From the NCBI GenBank assembly GCA_003279945.1, contig QCGK01000001.1, positions 326,213 to 390,212 on the forward strand: 64,000 nucleotides of DNA, read 5' to 3'. The DNA comes from Prochlorococcus sp. AG-388-A01. Lineage in GTDB: Bacteria; Cyanobacteriota; Cyanobacteriia; PCC-6307; Cyanobiaceae. The notes beneath the pieces were generated by a model. It was not told the DNA's origin. It worked only from the letters and a program-made list of their open reading frames with translations, and did not search any database. Below are positions 46,324 through 57,437 of the stretch, piece by piece. The first letter of the stretch is position 1; each line of letters begins with the position of its first letter. A program made the position numbers and the translations under genes.

Positions 46324-47193
46324 ATGCAAAAAATTTTTAGAAAGATAATATGTGTCTCTTTAGTAAGTTTTTACTTTTTCAAAATTGATCAAGTTAAATC
46401 ATTAGTGCCCTATTATTATTTACCAACAATTAAAAATATACAAAATGAAAGTTTATCTATTAGCAAATATGCTTCTCAACTTTTATATTTTGGGCAATAC
46501 AAAGAGAGTCTTAACCTAGCAAAATTAGCTGCAAAAATGAATAAAACAGACGAAAAAATATTGATAATTTTGGCTGAAGCGCAGATAATTAACAACCTAT
46601 ACAAAGAAGCATTAATTTCTCTAAATAAAGCGCAAAAATTAAATTCAAATATTAGTAAAATATACTTTGCTAAAAGTAATGTTTATTTTAATATTTCACA
46701 ATTAAAAAATGCAAAGACTGCTTTAGAAGCTGGATTAAGGATTGAACCAAATAACCATAAAGCTATTTTTCAATTAGGAAATATTTTGTTAATGGAAGAA
46801 AAATACTCTGAAGCTATAAAAATATTTGACAAATCTGTAGAAATTAAACCTAATTTCTGGCAAGCAATAAATAATCAAGGGTTAGCTTATTTTGAGAAAA
46901 ATAATATCAATTTATCTATAGAACTTTTTGAAAAAGCAATCTCAATTGAAGACAACGCAGAGCCATTACTAGGACTTGCTTCTTGTTTAAGAGTAAAAGA
47001 TATTAAATTAGCTGTTGAACTTGCAAAAAAAGCGTTAATTAAAGATCCTAGATATGTTAACTATGATTATAGAAAAGAACAGTTGTGGGGGGGAAAATTA
47101 CAACGTTCAACAGAAATTCTTTTGCAGAATGATCAACTTCAAACAGATGTGATTTTGGCAAAATCCAAAATAAATACATCTTCTACATTTTGA
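46324..47193 (+). CDS. TPR-repeat protein with N-terminal membrane/signal segment
   Basis: The 289-aa protein begins with a basic, hydrophobic leader (IFRKIICVSLVSFYFFKI), then six or so tetratricopeptide repeats (for example AIFQLGNILLMEEKYSEAIKIFDKSVEIKPN). The last part (DPRYVNYDYRKEQLWGGKLQRSTEILLQ) is distinct. It is probably an exported or membrane-attached scaffold. It is unrelated in leader sequence to the two island TPR genes. It is always next to queG and gyrA in the Prochlorococcus gene order I recall. Confidence 0.8.
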   Translation: MQKIFRKIICVSLVSFYFFKIDQVKSLVPYYYLPTIKNIQNESLSISKYASQLLYFGQYKESLNLAKLAAKMNKTDEKILIILAEAQIINNLYKEALISLNKAQKLNSNISKIYFAKSNVYFNISQLKNAKTALEAGLRIEPNNHKAIFQLGNILLMEEKYSEAIKIFDKSVEIKPNFWQAINNQGLAYFEKNNINLSIELFEKAISIEDNAEPLLGLASCLRVKDIKLAVELAKKALIKDPRYVNYDYRKEQLWGGKLQRSTEILLQNDQLQTDVILAKSKINTSSTF

Positions 47194-47259
47194 ATACTGG
47201 TAAATATTTGTTTAGCCATTAATCTTAATTTAGTTAATCCATATTAATTTTACGCTCTG

Positions 47260-49701
47260 ATGGATAAGAAAAAATTTACATCTATATCTCTCCAAGAAGA
47301 AATGCAACGTTCTTATTTGGAGTATGCAATGAGTGTAATAGTTGGTCGTGCTCTACCCGATGCAAGAGATGGACTTAAGCCCGTGCAGAGAAGAATACTG
47401 TTTGCTATGTACGAACTAGGTTTAACCCCGGATAGACCATTTAGAAAGTGTGCGAGAGTTGTTGGAGATGTACTTGGAAAGTACCATCCTCATGGGGATC
47501 AAGCAGTATATGATGCATTAGTTAGACTAGTGCAAGATTTTTCAACTAAGTATCCAACTTTAGATGGACATGGAAATTTTGGATCTGTAGATAATGATCC
47601 ACCAGCAGCAATGAGGTATACAGAGACGAGATTAGCTCCAATAGCTCATAAAGGTTTTCTAGAAGAAATTGGATCAGAAACAGTAAATTTCACAAATAAT
47701 TTTGACGGGTCGCAAAAAGAACCAGAGGTTCTTCCAGCCCAGCTTCCATTTTTATTATTAAATGGCTCTTCAGGTATTGCTGTTGGAATGGCAACAAATA
47801 TTCCCCCACATAACCTTGGTGAAATAGTCGATGGTTTAATTTTTTTAATAGAAAATAAAGATGTAACTAATAAAAAACTTTCTACTATTATTAAAGGACC
47901 TGATTTTCCTACAGGTGGAGAATTGATTTATAGTCAAACAATTGAAGAAGTTTACGAAACAGGAAAAGGGTCAATAACAATAAGGGGAGTGATAAATACA
48001 GAAGAAATAAATTTAGGTAAAGGTAAACATAAAAGAAATGCATTAATAATCACAGAACTACCTTATCAAGTCAGCAAAGCATCTTGGATAGAAAAACTAG
48101 CAGAACTTGTTAATTCAAGCAAAATTAATGGTATCTCTGACATTAGAGATGAAAGCGATAGGGATGGAATGAGAATTGTAATAGAGTTAAAAAAAGATTC
48201 TAATACTGAACTTGTAATTTCTAATTTATATAAAAAAACAACTCTTCAAACAAACTTTGGTGCAATATTTTTAGCTTTAATTAAAGGTAAACCTGTCCAA
48301 CTAAACTTAAAACAATATCTCACCTATTTTCTTGAATTTCGAGAAGAGACAATTAGAAAAAGAACTAATTATTTTCTAAAAAACACACTTGAAAAACTAG
48401 AAATGTTAGAAGGTTTATCTAAAGCAACAAAAGATATAAAAAAAATTATCGAGATTATTGAAGATTCAAAAAATACTGTAGAAGCCAAATCTAAATTAAT
48501 TGATAGTTTTTATTTAAGTGAAAAACAAGCAAATGCTGTTTTGGATATGCCACTAAAAAAATTAACAAATCTAGAAAAAAATCAAATAAACGATGATATA
48601 AAAAAATTGCAAACAAAGAAAGATGATTTTCAAAATTTATTAAATAAAAGAAAATTATTGCTTAAATTACTGATAGAAGAACTATTAATATTAAAGAAAA
48701 AATATAACGTTAAAAGAAAAACAAAACTACTTAAAAATATTGATCAAAATGAAGAATTAGAAACAATTAATAAACATATATTAGAAGACTTTATAAATAA
48801 AAAAACTAAAATTTACATAGATAATAGATTATATTTAAGGAAAATGATATTAAATAATTATAAGAAATCATTTGAGGATGTTAATAAACTAATAGATAAT
48901 AAAAATATTCAAAAATTTATTTGTAATATCGATAAAGATATAAAAATAATTGGAGTCACGCTTACAGGAAAGGTTTTTCATATTGATTGGGAATCTAATA
49001 TTAATCATGACTACAAATTAGATAATAAAGTCCTTGGAAATATTGATCCAAATGAAATAATAAATTTTCATTCAATTAAAAAAGGAAGTACAAATTATTT
49101 ATGTATCTTAAATTCAGACGGAAGATTTAAGAAAGTTTTATTTGATGAAGATATGATTAAAAGTAATAGATCCTTCGCAATAACAAAATTAAAATATAAT
49201 ATTAAGACAATTGAATCATTTATTTCTAGTGAAGAAAAAGATTTAATAATATTAACCTCAATAGGAAGAATTTTTAAATTTAATTTATCAAACAAATTTT
49301 TAACACCGACTACTAAGCAGTCTCAAGGATTAATTCTTGTAAAACTTTTACCTTCTGAAATGATTGTTTCTTGTTGTACGTTTCAAAATGGGGAAAATAT
49401 ATATTTAGTTTCTAAGCAAGGAAAAATCTTTTGTATAAATAGTAATGAAATTTATTACGCAAATGAATACAGTTTGGGATATTTAAATGAAAAAACTCAA
49501 CTTAAAAACGATTATTTCTTCAAAATTTCACCAAGTAAACACTTCCTTGATATTGAAACTAATAAAAACAAATCTGCCAGGTTAGACTTCGATAAATTAA
49601 ATTTCAAATCTAATAAAACAAATTTTTTAATTGACTTTTTAAAATTAGAAAAAAGTGAACATCTTGAAAATTGTTTCCGACTACAAAACTTTCTAGACTA
49701 A
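47260..49701 (+). CDS. Type IIA topoisomerase subunit A (GyrA/ParC-like)
   Basis: The 813-aa protein has the full breakage-reunion domain: [26 protein letters not shown], the catalytic tyrosine in [11 protein letters not shown] and [15 protein letters not shown] Lys/Asn-rich coiled coil and a divergent beta-propeller C-terminal domain follow. I see no QRRGGKG GyrA box, which canonical gyrases need for negative supercoiling, so this may be a ParC-like paralogue. From memory picocyanobacteria carry two gyrA-like genes. The 3' end overlaps purF by 4 bp. Confidence 0.88.
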   Translation: MDKKKFTSISLQEEMQRSYLEYAMSVIVGRALPDARDGLKPVQRRILFAMYELGLTPDRPFRKCARVVGDVLGKYHPHGDQAVYDALVRLVQDFSTKYPTLDGHGNFGSVDNDPPAAMRYTETRLAPIAHKGFLEEIGSETVNFTNNFDGSQKEPEVLPAQLPFLLLNGSSGIAVGMATNIPPHNLGEIVDGLIFLIENKDVTNKKLSTIIKGPDFPTGGELIYSQTIEEVYETGKGSITIRGVINTEEINLGKGKHKRNALIITELPYQVSKASWIEKLAELVNSSKINGISDIRDESDRDGMRIVIELKKDSNTELVISNLYKKTTLQTNFGAIFLALIKGKPVQLNLKQYLTYFLEFREETIRKRTNYFLKNTLEKLEMLEGLSKATKDIKKIIEIIEDSKNTVEAKSKLIDSFYLSEKQANAVLDMPLKKLTNLEKNQINDDIKKLQTKKDDFQNLLNKRKLLLKLLIEELLILKKKYNVKRKTKLLKNIDQNEELETINKHILEDFINKKTKIYIDNRLYLRKMILNNYKKSFEDVNKLIDNKNIQKFICNIDKDIKIIGVTLTGKVFHIDWESNINHDYKLDNKVLGNIDPNEIINFHSIKKGSTNYLCILNSDGRFKKVLFDEDMIKSNRSFAITKLKYNIKTIESFISSEEKDLIILTSIGRIFKFNLSNKFLTPTTKQSQGLILVKLLPSEMIVSCCTFQNGENIYLVSKQGKIFCINSNEIYYANEYSLGYLNEKTQLKNDYFFKISPSKHFLDIETNKNKSARLDFDKLNFKSNKTNFLIDFLKLEKSEHLENCFRLQNFLD

Positions 49702-51158
49702 GATTTATATTCATTTTCAACCCAATTTAGGTACTCTTGATTTACTGTACCTGTTACATAAGAACCAGTAAAACAGCTCATCTCCAAATCTTCAATATGA
49801 GTATCAGATATTATAGATTTACGTAAATTTGCAACACTTTGATAAACGAGTTTGTCAATTTCCAGTTGATCAGCAATTTCAACAATTGTTCTATCGTGAG
49901 CAATTAATTCATCTCTATTAGGCATATTAATTCCATAAACATGAGGAAAGCGAACAGGAGGTGCTGCAGATGTAAAAAAAACTTTATTTGCTCCTGCATC
50001 TTTAGCCATCTGAACAATTTCTTTTGAAGTGGTACCTCTTACAATTGAGTCATCAACAATCAGTACATTTTTATTTTTAAACTCTGTACTCATAGCATTT
50101 AGCTTTTGTCTAACGGATTTCTTACGTTTCTGTTGACCAGGCATTATAAATGTTCTACCAACATATCTATTTTTAAAAAAACCTTCCCTGTATTCTATTC
50201 CTAACTGTCTTGCAACTTGCATAGCAGCAGGACGTGAAGAATCAGGAATAGGCATTACAACATCAACATCTCCAGAATGAATTGTTTCTTTTATTGTTTC
50301 AGACAAATAATCTCCCATTTTTAAACGAGCTTGATAAACGGAAATTCCATTCATAATTGAATCTGGCCTAGCTAAATAAACATATTCAAAAGCGCAGGGG
50401 CATAGTATTGGATTGGCAGAACATTGCTTAGAAAAAAACTCGCCATTAATATTTATAAAAATAGCTTCTCCAGGATCTACATCTCTAACAACCTGATAAT
50501 CGTTATTCTCAAGAACTAAAGATTCACTAGCAACCATCCACTCTTCTTTTTTTGTCTTTGATGAAATTCTTTTTCCTATAACTAAAGGTCTAATACCGAA
50601 AGGATCTCTAAATGCTAGTAAACCATGCCCTGAAATCAATGCAATTGAGGCATAAGATCCCTGAATTCTTCTATGTAAAGATTTGACAGCATCAAAAATA
50701 ATATCAGGTTCTAATTCTTGATTATGAGTTTGTTCTTGCAATTCTGTAGCAAGTACGTTTAATAGCATTTCAGTATCGCTTGAAGAATTTGTATGCCGCT
50801 TATCAATGTTGAATAATTGTTTTTCTAAATCTCTGGTATTAGTCAAATTGCCGTTATGTATCAAAACAATTCCATAAGGAGCATTAACATAAAAAGGCTG
50901 GGCTTCCTCTACACTTTCTGCTGATCCCTTTGTAGCATACCTAACATGACCCAAACCAATTTTACCTATTAAATTTCTCATATTTCTTGTTCTATAAGCA
51001 GTATTAACCTGACCTTTGGCCTTATGAATATGAAACATAGTATTTTCCATTGTAGCTATACCTGTTGAATCTTGGCCTCTATGTTGTAGAAGCAAAAGAC
51101 TATCGTAAATTTGTTGATTCACATCATCAGATGAAACGATTCCAACTATTCCGCACAT
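49698..51158 (-). CDS. purF: Amidophosphoribosyltransferase
   Basis: PurF makes phosphoribosylamine from PRPP and glutamine, the first committed step of purine synthesis. The protein starts [10 protein letters not shown] with the nucleophile at Cys2 and no propeptide. The phosphoribosyltransferase domain has the PRPP loop [18 protein letters not shown]. Four cysteines (including [14 protein letters not shown]) are placed as in the Fe-S-containing Bacillus-type enzymes. It lies 47 bp downstream of purL on the same strand. Confidence 0.97.
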   Translation of the reverse strand: MCGIVGIVSSDDVNQQIYDSLLLLQHRGQDSTGIATMENTMFHIHKAKGQVNTAYRTRNMRNLIGKIGLGHVRYATKGSAESVEEAQPFYVNAPYGIVLIHNGNLTNTRDLEKQLFNIDKRHTNSSSDTEMLLNVLATELQEQTHNQELEPDIIFDAVKSLHRRIQGSYASIALISGHGLLAFRDPFGIRPLVIGKRISSKTKKEEWMVASESLVLENNDYQVVRDVDPGEAIFININGEFFSKQCSANPILCPCAFEYVYLARPDSIMNGISVYQARLKMGDYLSETIKETIHSGDVDVVMPIPDSSRPAAMQVARQLGIEYREGFFKNRYVGRTFIMPGQQKRKKSVRQKLNAMSTEFKNKNVLIVDDSIVRGTTSKEIVQMAKDAGANKVFFTSAAPPVRFPHVYGINMPNRDELIAHDRTIVEIADQLEIDKLVYQSVANLRKSIISDTHIEDLEMSCFTGSYVTGTVNQEYLNWVENEYKS

Positions 51159-51205
51159 AATTTAATTTCGTGAAAATTTTAATAGTTGAAAAATGTTATA
51201 CATGT

Positions 51206-53545
51206 TTAAAAGTAATCTGAAATACTATTATTAAATTTTTCGGTTAATTCCTCAACCCTAATATTGCAGATGTTTTTATCTTGAATTGTTATCTTAAGAG
51301 TCTCACTCGAGACATTTCCTATTTTTTTTATATAGACACTTGATTGAGAATTTATTTGACTGTTTTTTAAATAATTAAGCCATTCTTTTTCTTTCATTTT
51401 ATCTATTGAAAAAATAATTCTAGAGCCACCTTCTGCAAACAATAAATTATCTTCTCTATTAAGATCATTATCTAATTCTATATTTGCACCTTTTACAGAC
51501 GAAATACAACACTCTGCTAAGGCTATCGCTAAACCCCCATCGCTAATATCGTGAGAAGAAACAACAAAGCTTTTTAAAATAGCATTTCTTAAAAAACTCT
51601 GGCAAAACTTTTCATCTAGCAAGTCTATTTTTGGAGGACGTCCTGTAATTTTTCCATGAAAATATTCCAAATAAGAACTAGCTGCAATTGTTATTTCCGA
51701 TTTATAAGAGCCAATTAGCCAGATTTGATCATCAATATTTTTCCATTCACTATTTATAGCTTGCTCAACATTAGCCATCTTCCCAACCATTCCAATTACT
51801 GGAGTAGGATTAATAGGAGTAATTTTATGATCTTTATTTTTTGATTCATTGTATAAAGAAACATTACCTCCTGTAACTGGAGTTTCTAAAGCTTTACAGG
51901 CTTCAGAAATTCCCTTACATGAAGATGAAAGTTGCCAATATCCTATTTCGTTCTCAGGAGAACAAAAATTCAGATTATTTGTAATTGCTACTGGTTCAGC
52001 ACCAACACAACTAACGTTTCTGGCAGATTCTGCAACTGCAGCAATAGTTCCTCTAAAAGGATCAAGAGAAACCCATCTACTATTACAATCAACTGAAGCA
52101 GCAACACCTGAAAATACTTTATTTTTATCTTTTTCGGTTTGTTCTCTTAGTCTTATAACAGCTGCATCTGATTCTCCAGGTTTAAAAACAGTATTTGCCT
52201 GAACTTGAGAATCATATTGTTTATAAATCCATCTTTTAGAAGCTATTGAGGGATTAGAGAGAAGTTGCAAAATTATTTGTGAATAAGAAAAAGTCTTATT
52301 TTCCTTCAAAGAAAATATTTTTTGCTCATTAATTTCGGGTAAGCTATTTTCCTTCCATTCCCATTTCTTTAATAAATAATCAGGTGGGTTCTTAATTACA
52401 TTATGAAAATTAACAGGAGTATCATCAGATAAAGCAGAGGTAGGGACTCGGGCGACAATCTTACCTTTATGAGAAATAATTACTTCATTAGACTCTATTA
52501 CTTCACCAATTACATTGGCATTTAATCCCCATTTATTAAATTTTTCTATAAGGAAATTTATTTTTTCTTGCTTTACCACAAACAACATCCTCTCTTGCGA
52601 TTCTGATAATAAATATTGGTATGAAGACATATTATCTTCTCTGGAAGGAACCAAATCTAGATCAATTGATATACCTAAATTTCCATTTGCAGCCATTTCT
52701 GCACTGCTACATGTTAAACCTGCTGCGCCCATATCTTGAGCTGCAATTACATCTCCCGTCTTAAAAGCGTCTAAACAGGCTTCTATAAGACTTTTTTCAA
52801 CAAATGGATCACCTACTTGAACAGCAGGTCTGTCATCTAAAGAAGTAGTAGTTAATTCTGAACTTGCAAAACTTGCACCACCAACACCATCTCGACCAGT
52901 CGTATTCCCAACATATAGTACTGGTGATCCTACCTCTTTAGCTCCAGAACAAACAATTTCATTAGTCTCTAACAGTCCTAAAGCCATAACATTAACTAAA
53001 GGATTTCCAGAATAACTATCATCGAAGTCAATTTCACCTCCCACAGTAGGAACACCTACACAATTTCCATAATGTGCAATACCTGAAACAACTCCTCGAA
53101 GTAAATCAACATTTGATGTTTTATCAAGATTTCCAAATCTCAATGAATTTAATACTGCAATTGGCCTTGCTCCCATTGTAAAAATATCTCTTAATATTCC
53201 TCCTACACCTGTTGCAGCTCCTTGAAAAGGTTCAATTGCAGAGGGATGATTATGACTTTCTATTTTAAAAACAAGTTTTTGATTATTACCAACATCAATA
53301 ACACCAGCATTTTCTCCGGGGCCAACCAAAATATTTTTTCCTTTAGTGGGAAATTCAGATAATAAAGGTTTTGAATTTCGATAACAACAATGCTCTGACC
53401 ACATCACGCCAAACATTCCTAGTTCCGTTCTGTTTGGTTTTCTCTTTAATCTTTTACAAATTTCTTCGTAATCATTAATTGTTAAATTTTCAACTTTAAG
53501 TACCTTATTTAGATCAGCAAGATCATTATCTTTTGGATTGATCAT
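51206..53545 (-). CDS. purL: Phosphoribosylformylglycinamidine synthase, large subunit (PurL)
   Basis: PurL converts FGAR to FGAM. The 779-aa length is that of the small-type PurL that works with separate PurQ and PurS. The motifs MWSEHCCYRNSKPLL, the ATP-site SHNHPSAIEPFQGAATGVGG and ITNNLNF are intact, and the later half repeats the ATP-grasp-like fold (DISDGGLAIALAECC). It is in the purL-purF pair; purQ and purS are not in the window. Confidence 0.97.
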   Translation of the reverse strand: MINPKDNDLADLNKVLKVENLTINDYEEICKRLKRKPNRTELGMFGVMWSEHCCYRNSKPLLSEFPTKGKNILVGPGENAGVIDVGNNQKLVFKIESHNHPSAIEPFQGAATGVGGILRDIFTMGARPIAVLNSLRFGNLDKTSNVDLLRGVVSGIAHYGNCVGVPTVGGEIDFDDSYSGNPLVNVMALGLLETNEIVCSGAKEVGSPVLYVGNTTGRDGVGGASFASSELTTTSLDDRPAVQVGDPFVEKSLIEACLDAFKTGDVIAAQDMGAAGLTCSSAEMAANGNLGISIDLDLVPSREDNMSSYQYLLSESQERMLFVVKQEKINFLIEKFNKWGLNANVIGEVIESNEVIISHKGKIVARVPTSALSDDTPVNFHNVIKNPPDYLLKKWEWKENSLPEINEQKIFSLKENKTFSYSQIILQLLSNPSIASKRWIYKQYDSQVQANTVFKPGESDAAVIRLREQTEKDKNKVFSGVAASVDCNSRWVSLDPFRGTIAAVAESARNVSCVGAEPVAITNNLNFCSPENEIGYWQLSSSCKGISEACKALETPVTGGNVSLYNESKNKDHKITPINPTPVIGMVGKMANVEQAINSEWKNIDDQIWLIGSYKSEITIAASSYLEYFHGKITGRPPKIDLLDEKFCQSFLRNAILKSFVVSSHDISDGGLAIALAECCISSVKGANIELDNDLNREDNLLFAEGGSRIIFSIDKMKEKEWLNYLKNSQINSQSSVYIKKIGNVSSETLKITIQDKNICNIRVEELTEKFNNSISDYF

Positions 53546-53548
53546 TCT

Positions 53549-54256
53549 TTATATCCAAGGGTCATCTTCTTTTTTATCACTAAAAGATCTTGTTGGTATA
53601 TCATCATTATAAAAACTTTTTTGTGTAAAATCTAAGTTTTGGTTTATATCTTCATCTTCTTCAAGCCAATCCTCTAATCTATTTGATGCTATGTTTTTCA
53701 TGTCATCAAATCTATCAAATATTTTTTTTCCTTTTTGTAAAAATTCATTTTTAATACTTGATTTTATTAAAGTTAAATCATCTAAAGAATTGCTTTCACA
53801 AAATACTAAACCAGGTTGTTGATCATTAATATTTTCAATGTTTAATTTCCATCTACTAGACCCTGGAATCTTAGGATTTGATCGAGAAACCAAATAATAT
53901 TTAATTTTACCAGTTTTAATTTCGAATAAAAAATCTGCAATAACTCCTATTTTTGATCCATTTATATTTATCAGATTAGCTTCTAGTAAGGTTGGGAACC
54001 TATTTAAAGTTGCTAAATCAGAAATCGCTGGATCACCCTTAACATAAATTTCATTATCTATTATTTGACTAATTTGATTTAATCGCCAAACATTTCGTTT
54101 TAGATCAAAATTTGAAGGACGAGAATACCAACCTAAAATTCGATGAACTGGAGGATGCATCCAAACATTTTCTCCATTTCCATAATTAAGAACCATATTA
54201 CCCTTCACAGTGTAATTTATTAAGTCACTTAATAAAATTTCTTTCGGTAATCTCAA
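53549..54256 (-). CDS. PRC-barrel domain protein
   Basis: The 235-aa protein has two PRC-barrel-like regions; the second, GSKIGVIADFLFEIKTGKIKYYLVSRSNPKIPGSSRW, is clear. The C-terminal 70 residues are charged and probably disordered (LEDWLEEDEDIN). PRC barrels occur in photosynthetic reaction-centre H subunits and RNA-processing factors; which role applies here is unknown. It is wedged between dnaN (2-bp gap) and purL (4-bp gap) in one operon. Confidence 0.75.
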   Translation of the reverse strand: MRLPKEILLSDLINYTVKGNMVLNYGNGENVWMHPPVHRILGWYSRPSNFDLKRNVWRLNQISQIIDNEIYVKGDPAISDLATLNRFPTLLEANLININGSKIGVIADFLFEIKTGKIKYYLVSRSNPKIPGSSRWKLNIENINDQQPGLVFCESNSLDDLTLIKSSIKNEFLQKGKKIFDRFDDMKNIASNRLEDWLEEDEDINQNLDFTQKSFYNDDIPTRSFSDKKEDDPWI

Positions 54257-54257
54257 G

Positions 54258-55415
54258 TTAAGAACGAACCTGAACAGGCATAACTAGGTAAGTAAAAGAA
54301 TTAAGATTATCTTCTGGGACAAAAATAGCGGGTGTAGTTGAAAGATTACACTTTAAAAGTACATTTTCAGAAGCAATAACTTTTAAACCTTCTAAAAGAT
54401 ATCTAACGTTAAATGCAATATCAAAATCTTCTCCAGAGTAAGAAACAGGTATTGATTCCTTTGCATTTCCTATATCTTGAGCATCTGCACTTATTGAAGC
54501 TAAATCTGTATTATCCAATTTTATTTTTACAACACTACTCTGCTGATCAGCTAAAACAGCAATTCTTTCTAATGCGTCAATTAATTTTTTTGTATTGAAA
54601 TTAAAAATCTTAGAAAAAGTATCAGGAATTAATTGCGAATAATTCGGATAAGTACCTTCGAGTGTTCTTGTTGTAATTATTTGATTAGAAGAAATAAAAA
54701 CTACCTGGCCTTTATCATAAAAAAGCTTTATTGAATTTTCTGAGCTTCTCAAAGTTACTAATTTTTCAATTTCTCTTAATGATCTGGTTGGAATAGTTAC
54801 GGATAAATCATTTTCATTTGAAAGTAAATTATCTTTATTTTTAATATTTTCCTCGTTACCAGTTAATGCAACTGCCAATCTATGTCCGTCTGTAGAAGCA
54901 GATTCTAAATAATTTTGTTTAAAAGTAAAATTAACACCGGTAAGTAATTGTTTAGAATCATCATTACTGCTTGCAAAAATGGTAGTTTTTAGAGCCTTTA
55001 AAAAAGAACTAGGATCAATATTTAATGAAGTACCACTTTCAACAAATGGTAAATTTGGATAATCATCAGAAGGTATACCTTTAAGATTAAAAGAACCTCT
55101 ATCACTTTTTATCAAAATATTGTCTGAATTCTCATCTACTTCTAAAGAAACAGGCGTTTCATTAGGTAATTTGTTAACTATTTCTGATAACAGTTTCGAG
55201 GGGATGGTAATAGCTCCACTATTTTTAACAGTTGCATCGAAAGAAGTTTGAATTCCTAAATTTAAATCAAATCCTGTCAAACTAATCTTGTTTGTTCCTT
55301 GGTCAGCTGTTAAAAGTATATTTGCAAGAATTGGATGTGTTGGACGTGAAGCAACTGCTTTGCTTACTAACTGTATAGCGCTATTTAACTCATTTTGATT
55401 ACAAATAATCTCCAT
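54258..55415 (-). CDS. dnaN: DNA polymerase III beta subunit (sliding clamp)
   Basis: DnaN is the ring clamp that tethers the replicative polymerase. The 385-aa protein has the three repeated clamp domains. The start MEIICNQNELNSAIQLVSKAVASRPTHPILANILL, the NYLESASTDGHRLAVA segment, and the C-terminal LVMPVQVR are characteristic. It is the first gene of a leftward group and faces away from the putative origin, as expected for a gene at the start of a replichore. Confidence 0.97.
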   Translation of the reverse strand: MEIICNQNELNSAIQLVSKAVASRPTHPILANILLTADQGTNKISLTGFDLNLGIQTSFDATVKNSGAITIPSKLLSEIVNKLPNETPVSLEVDENSDNILIKSDRGSFNLKGIPSDDYPNLPFVESGTSLNIDPSSFLKALKTTIFASSNDDSKQLLTGVNFTFKQNYLESASTDGHRLAVALTGNEENIKNKDNLLSNENDLSVTIPTRSLREIEKLVTLRSSENSIKLFYDKGQVVFISSNQIITTRTLEGTYPNYSQLIPDTFSKIFNFNTKKLIDALERIAVLADQQSSVVKIKLDNTDLASISADAQDIGNAKESIPVSYSGEDFDIAFNVRYLLEGLKVIASENVLLKCNLSTTPAIFVPEDNLNSFTYLVMPVQVRS

Positions 55416-55753
55416 CTGGATTTGGAACTTTTTTTACATTCACAATATACTTTTTTCGTAAATTAAATTCAATAAACTTTTAAATTATCTTTTTCTAATA
55501 TAAAAAAAAATAAAGAGATAATTAATTAGTAGTAGTAGTTTTTGTGGAAACTGTGGAATTCTTGACTTAAAACTTTAGCTGACTTATTTTTCGAAGATTA
55601 AACAAAGTGGAAAAAATTTCTTAATTGTTAAGTAAAATTTTTTTGGCTGAATATATATAGAAGTATTAAACAAACTTAATTGTTTTTGGTTTGTTTTTCA
55701 ACAAAATAGATTTAGTTTTAATTGGTTTCCACAGACACTAATTTTTTTGGATT
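55416..55753. other. Gene-free gap between dnaN and thrC; probable chromosomal replication origin
   Basis: This 338-bp stretch has no ORF and is very AT rich. Four DnaA-box-like sequences stand out: TGTGGAAAC (55543-55551), TGTGGAATT (55552-55560), AGTGGAAAA (55606-55614) and GTTTCCACA (55725-55733, opposite orientation). The cyanobacterial box is TTTTCCACA. The poly-A and AT-only stretch at about 55480-55530 could be the unwinding element. The dnaN neighbourhood and Prochlorococcus gene-numbering convention agree. dnaA itself is not here. Confidence 0.65.
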
Positions 55754-56857
55754 TTAATATCCTAATATTTTGGTAATATTTTTTAACGAAGGTTCAATAT
55801 TTTTCCTGAAAATAGCATCATTATTTTCAATAGCGCAATCAGGGTCTTTCAAACCGTTGCCAGTTAGAACACACACAATAGTAGATTCTTTTTGAATTCT
55901 ATTTTTATTTTTAATCAGTCCAGCAACTGATGCTGCACTGGCAGGTTCACAAAAGACACCTTCTTTGGCCAAAATTTTATAAGCAGTGATTATTTCATCG
56001 TCTGTAACTGATTGAAAGTCTCCTTTACTCTCTTTTTTAACCTTTTTTGCTTTTTCTCTATTCACAGGATTCCCAATTCTTATTGCTGTTGCAATTGTTT
56101 CTGGATTTTTAACTATTATATTTTCAACTAATGGAGCAGAGCCCTCAGATTGAAAACCCATCATGATTGGTAATTTTAAAGGTTTTTTAATTTTTGAATA
56201 TTCCTTAAAACCCATCCAATAAGCAGTTATATTTCCTGCATTGCCCATGGGAATACATAGCCAATCCGGGGCAATACCTAGGTCGTCAATAATTTCAAAA
56301 GCTGCTGTCTTTTGGCCTTGTATTCTGTATGGATTAACAGAATTAACTAGCTCTATAGGATATTCTGAGGATAAATCTCTAACAATCTCAAGAGCTTTAT
56401 CAAAATTTCCATTAATAGATATTATTTCAGCTCCATACATCAAAGCTTGTGCAAGTTTTCCTTGTGCAACATATCCTTCTGGTATTAAAACATAAGGTTT
56501 TAATCCTCCTCTAGAAGCGTATGCAGCAGCAGCAGCAGAAGTATTCCCAGTACTTGCACAAATTACAGCATCACGGCCTTCTTCTTTTGCTTTGCTTATA
56601 GCCATAGTCATTCCACGATCTTTAAAAGAGCCAGTAGGATTTAGACCATCATATTTTAAAAAAACCTTTGTCCCATTACCGATTAAATTGCTAATTGACT
56701 CACTAAGAATTAGTGGAGTATTTCCTTCATTGAGAGAAATGATAGGAGTTTTTTGTGTAACCGGCAGATATTGTTTGTAAGCTTCGATTAGACCCGGCCA
56801 TCTTTTTTTTCTGTAATTAATACCTAGTTTGTTTTTGATTTTATTTACTAACAACAT
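55754..56857 (-). CDS. thrC: Threonine synthase
   Basis: ThrC converts O-phosphohomoserine to threonine. It is a PLP fold-type II enzyme of 367 aa. The PLP lysine lies in [15 protein letters not shown], followed by [16 protein letters not shown], and the phosphate-binding [12 protein letters not shown] is present. The length matches the bacterial short form without the plant SAM-regulatory domain. It is the first gene on this side of the presumed origin. Confidence 0.96.
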   Translation of the reverse strand: MLLVNKIKNKLGINYRKKRWPGLIEAYKQYLPVTQKTPIISLNEGNTPLILSESISNLIGNGTKVFLKYDGLNPTGSFKDRGMTMAISKAKEEGRDAVICASTGNTSAAAAAYASRGGLKPYVLIPEGYVAQGKLAQALMYGAEIISINGNFDKALEIVRDLSSEYPIELVNSVNPYRIQGQKTAAFEIIDDLGIAPDWLCIPMGNAGNITAYWMGFKEYSKIKKPLKLPIMMGFQSEGSAPLVENIIVKNPETIATAIRIGNPVNREKAKKVKKESKGDFQSVTDDEIITAYKILAKEGVFCEPASAASVAGLIKNKNRIQKESTIVCVLTGNGLKDPDCAIENNDAIFRKNIEPSLKNITKILGY

Positions 56858-56863
56858 GTTTGT

Positions 56864-57436
56864 TTAATTTGTTTTAATTTTTTCTAAAGGAGAATTTGTA
56901 AAAAAGTCTAATAATTCTGAAATTGATTCTACTTTATTCATAATTTTGCTTAAAGCATTGACATCTAGAATAACAGTTTTAGTTGGATATCCTTCAAAGA
57001 AATTTATTAAATTTATTTTCCCATTTCCTATTTTAATTCCTTGAATTACACTCGCTCTGAGGGCTAACATACCAGTTTTTTCATCATTAGCTCTAGTAGG
57101 ATGAATAATAGATGAAAGTCTTGTTAAAAAAACATTTCCAATCTCAGAATATACTAATTTGCTTGCAATTGTAATCGGGACTTCAAAATCTTTATTCAAC
57201 ACTGATCTGATTTCTTCATCGGAAGATCCAGTTGCATTTAAAATTCTTTTTAATTTGTTTGTTGAATTACCTTCTTCAGCAAAATTTTTTAATGAATTCA
57301 CTTTAATAGTTCTTGAAAATATGCTGTATACAATTTTAATTTCATCTGCAGAATTGGCTTTTGAAACATTAAAAAGTAACTGTGAACTTATAAAAATAAA
57401 AAATATTTTTATTATAAAATATTCATTAAATTTCAT
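56864..57436 (-). CDS. Exported DUF1400-like protein
   Basis: The 190-aa protein has a signal-type N-terminus (IKIFFIFISSQLLFNVSKANSADEIK). The mature part has EIKIVYSIFSRTIKVNSLKNFAEEGN, LSSIIHP and ALRASVIQG, the pattern of DUF1400, which in many cyanobacteria precedes an alpha/beta-hydrolase domain. Here no hydrolase follows, so it is a stand-alone DUF1400 unit. It lies 1 bp from the ABC1 kinase gene and 6 bp from thrC. Confidence 0.75.
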   Translation of the reverse strand: MKFNEYFIIKIFFIFISSQLLFNVSKANSADEIKIVYSIFSRTIKVNSLKNFAEEGNSTNKLKRILNATGSSDEEIRSVLNKDFEVPITIASKLVYSEIGNVFLTRLSSIIHPTRANDEKTGMLALRASVIQGIKIGNGKINLINFFEGYPTKTVILDVNALSKIMNKVESISELLDFFTNSPLEKIKTN

Positions 57437-57437
57437 C

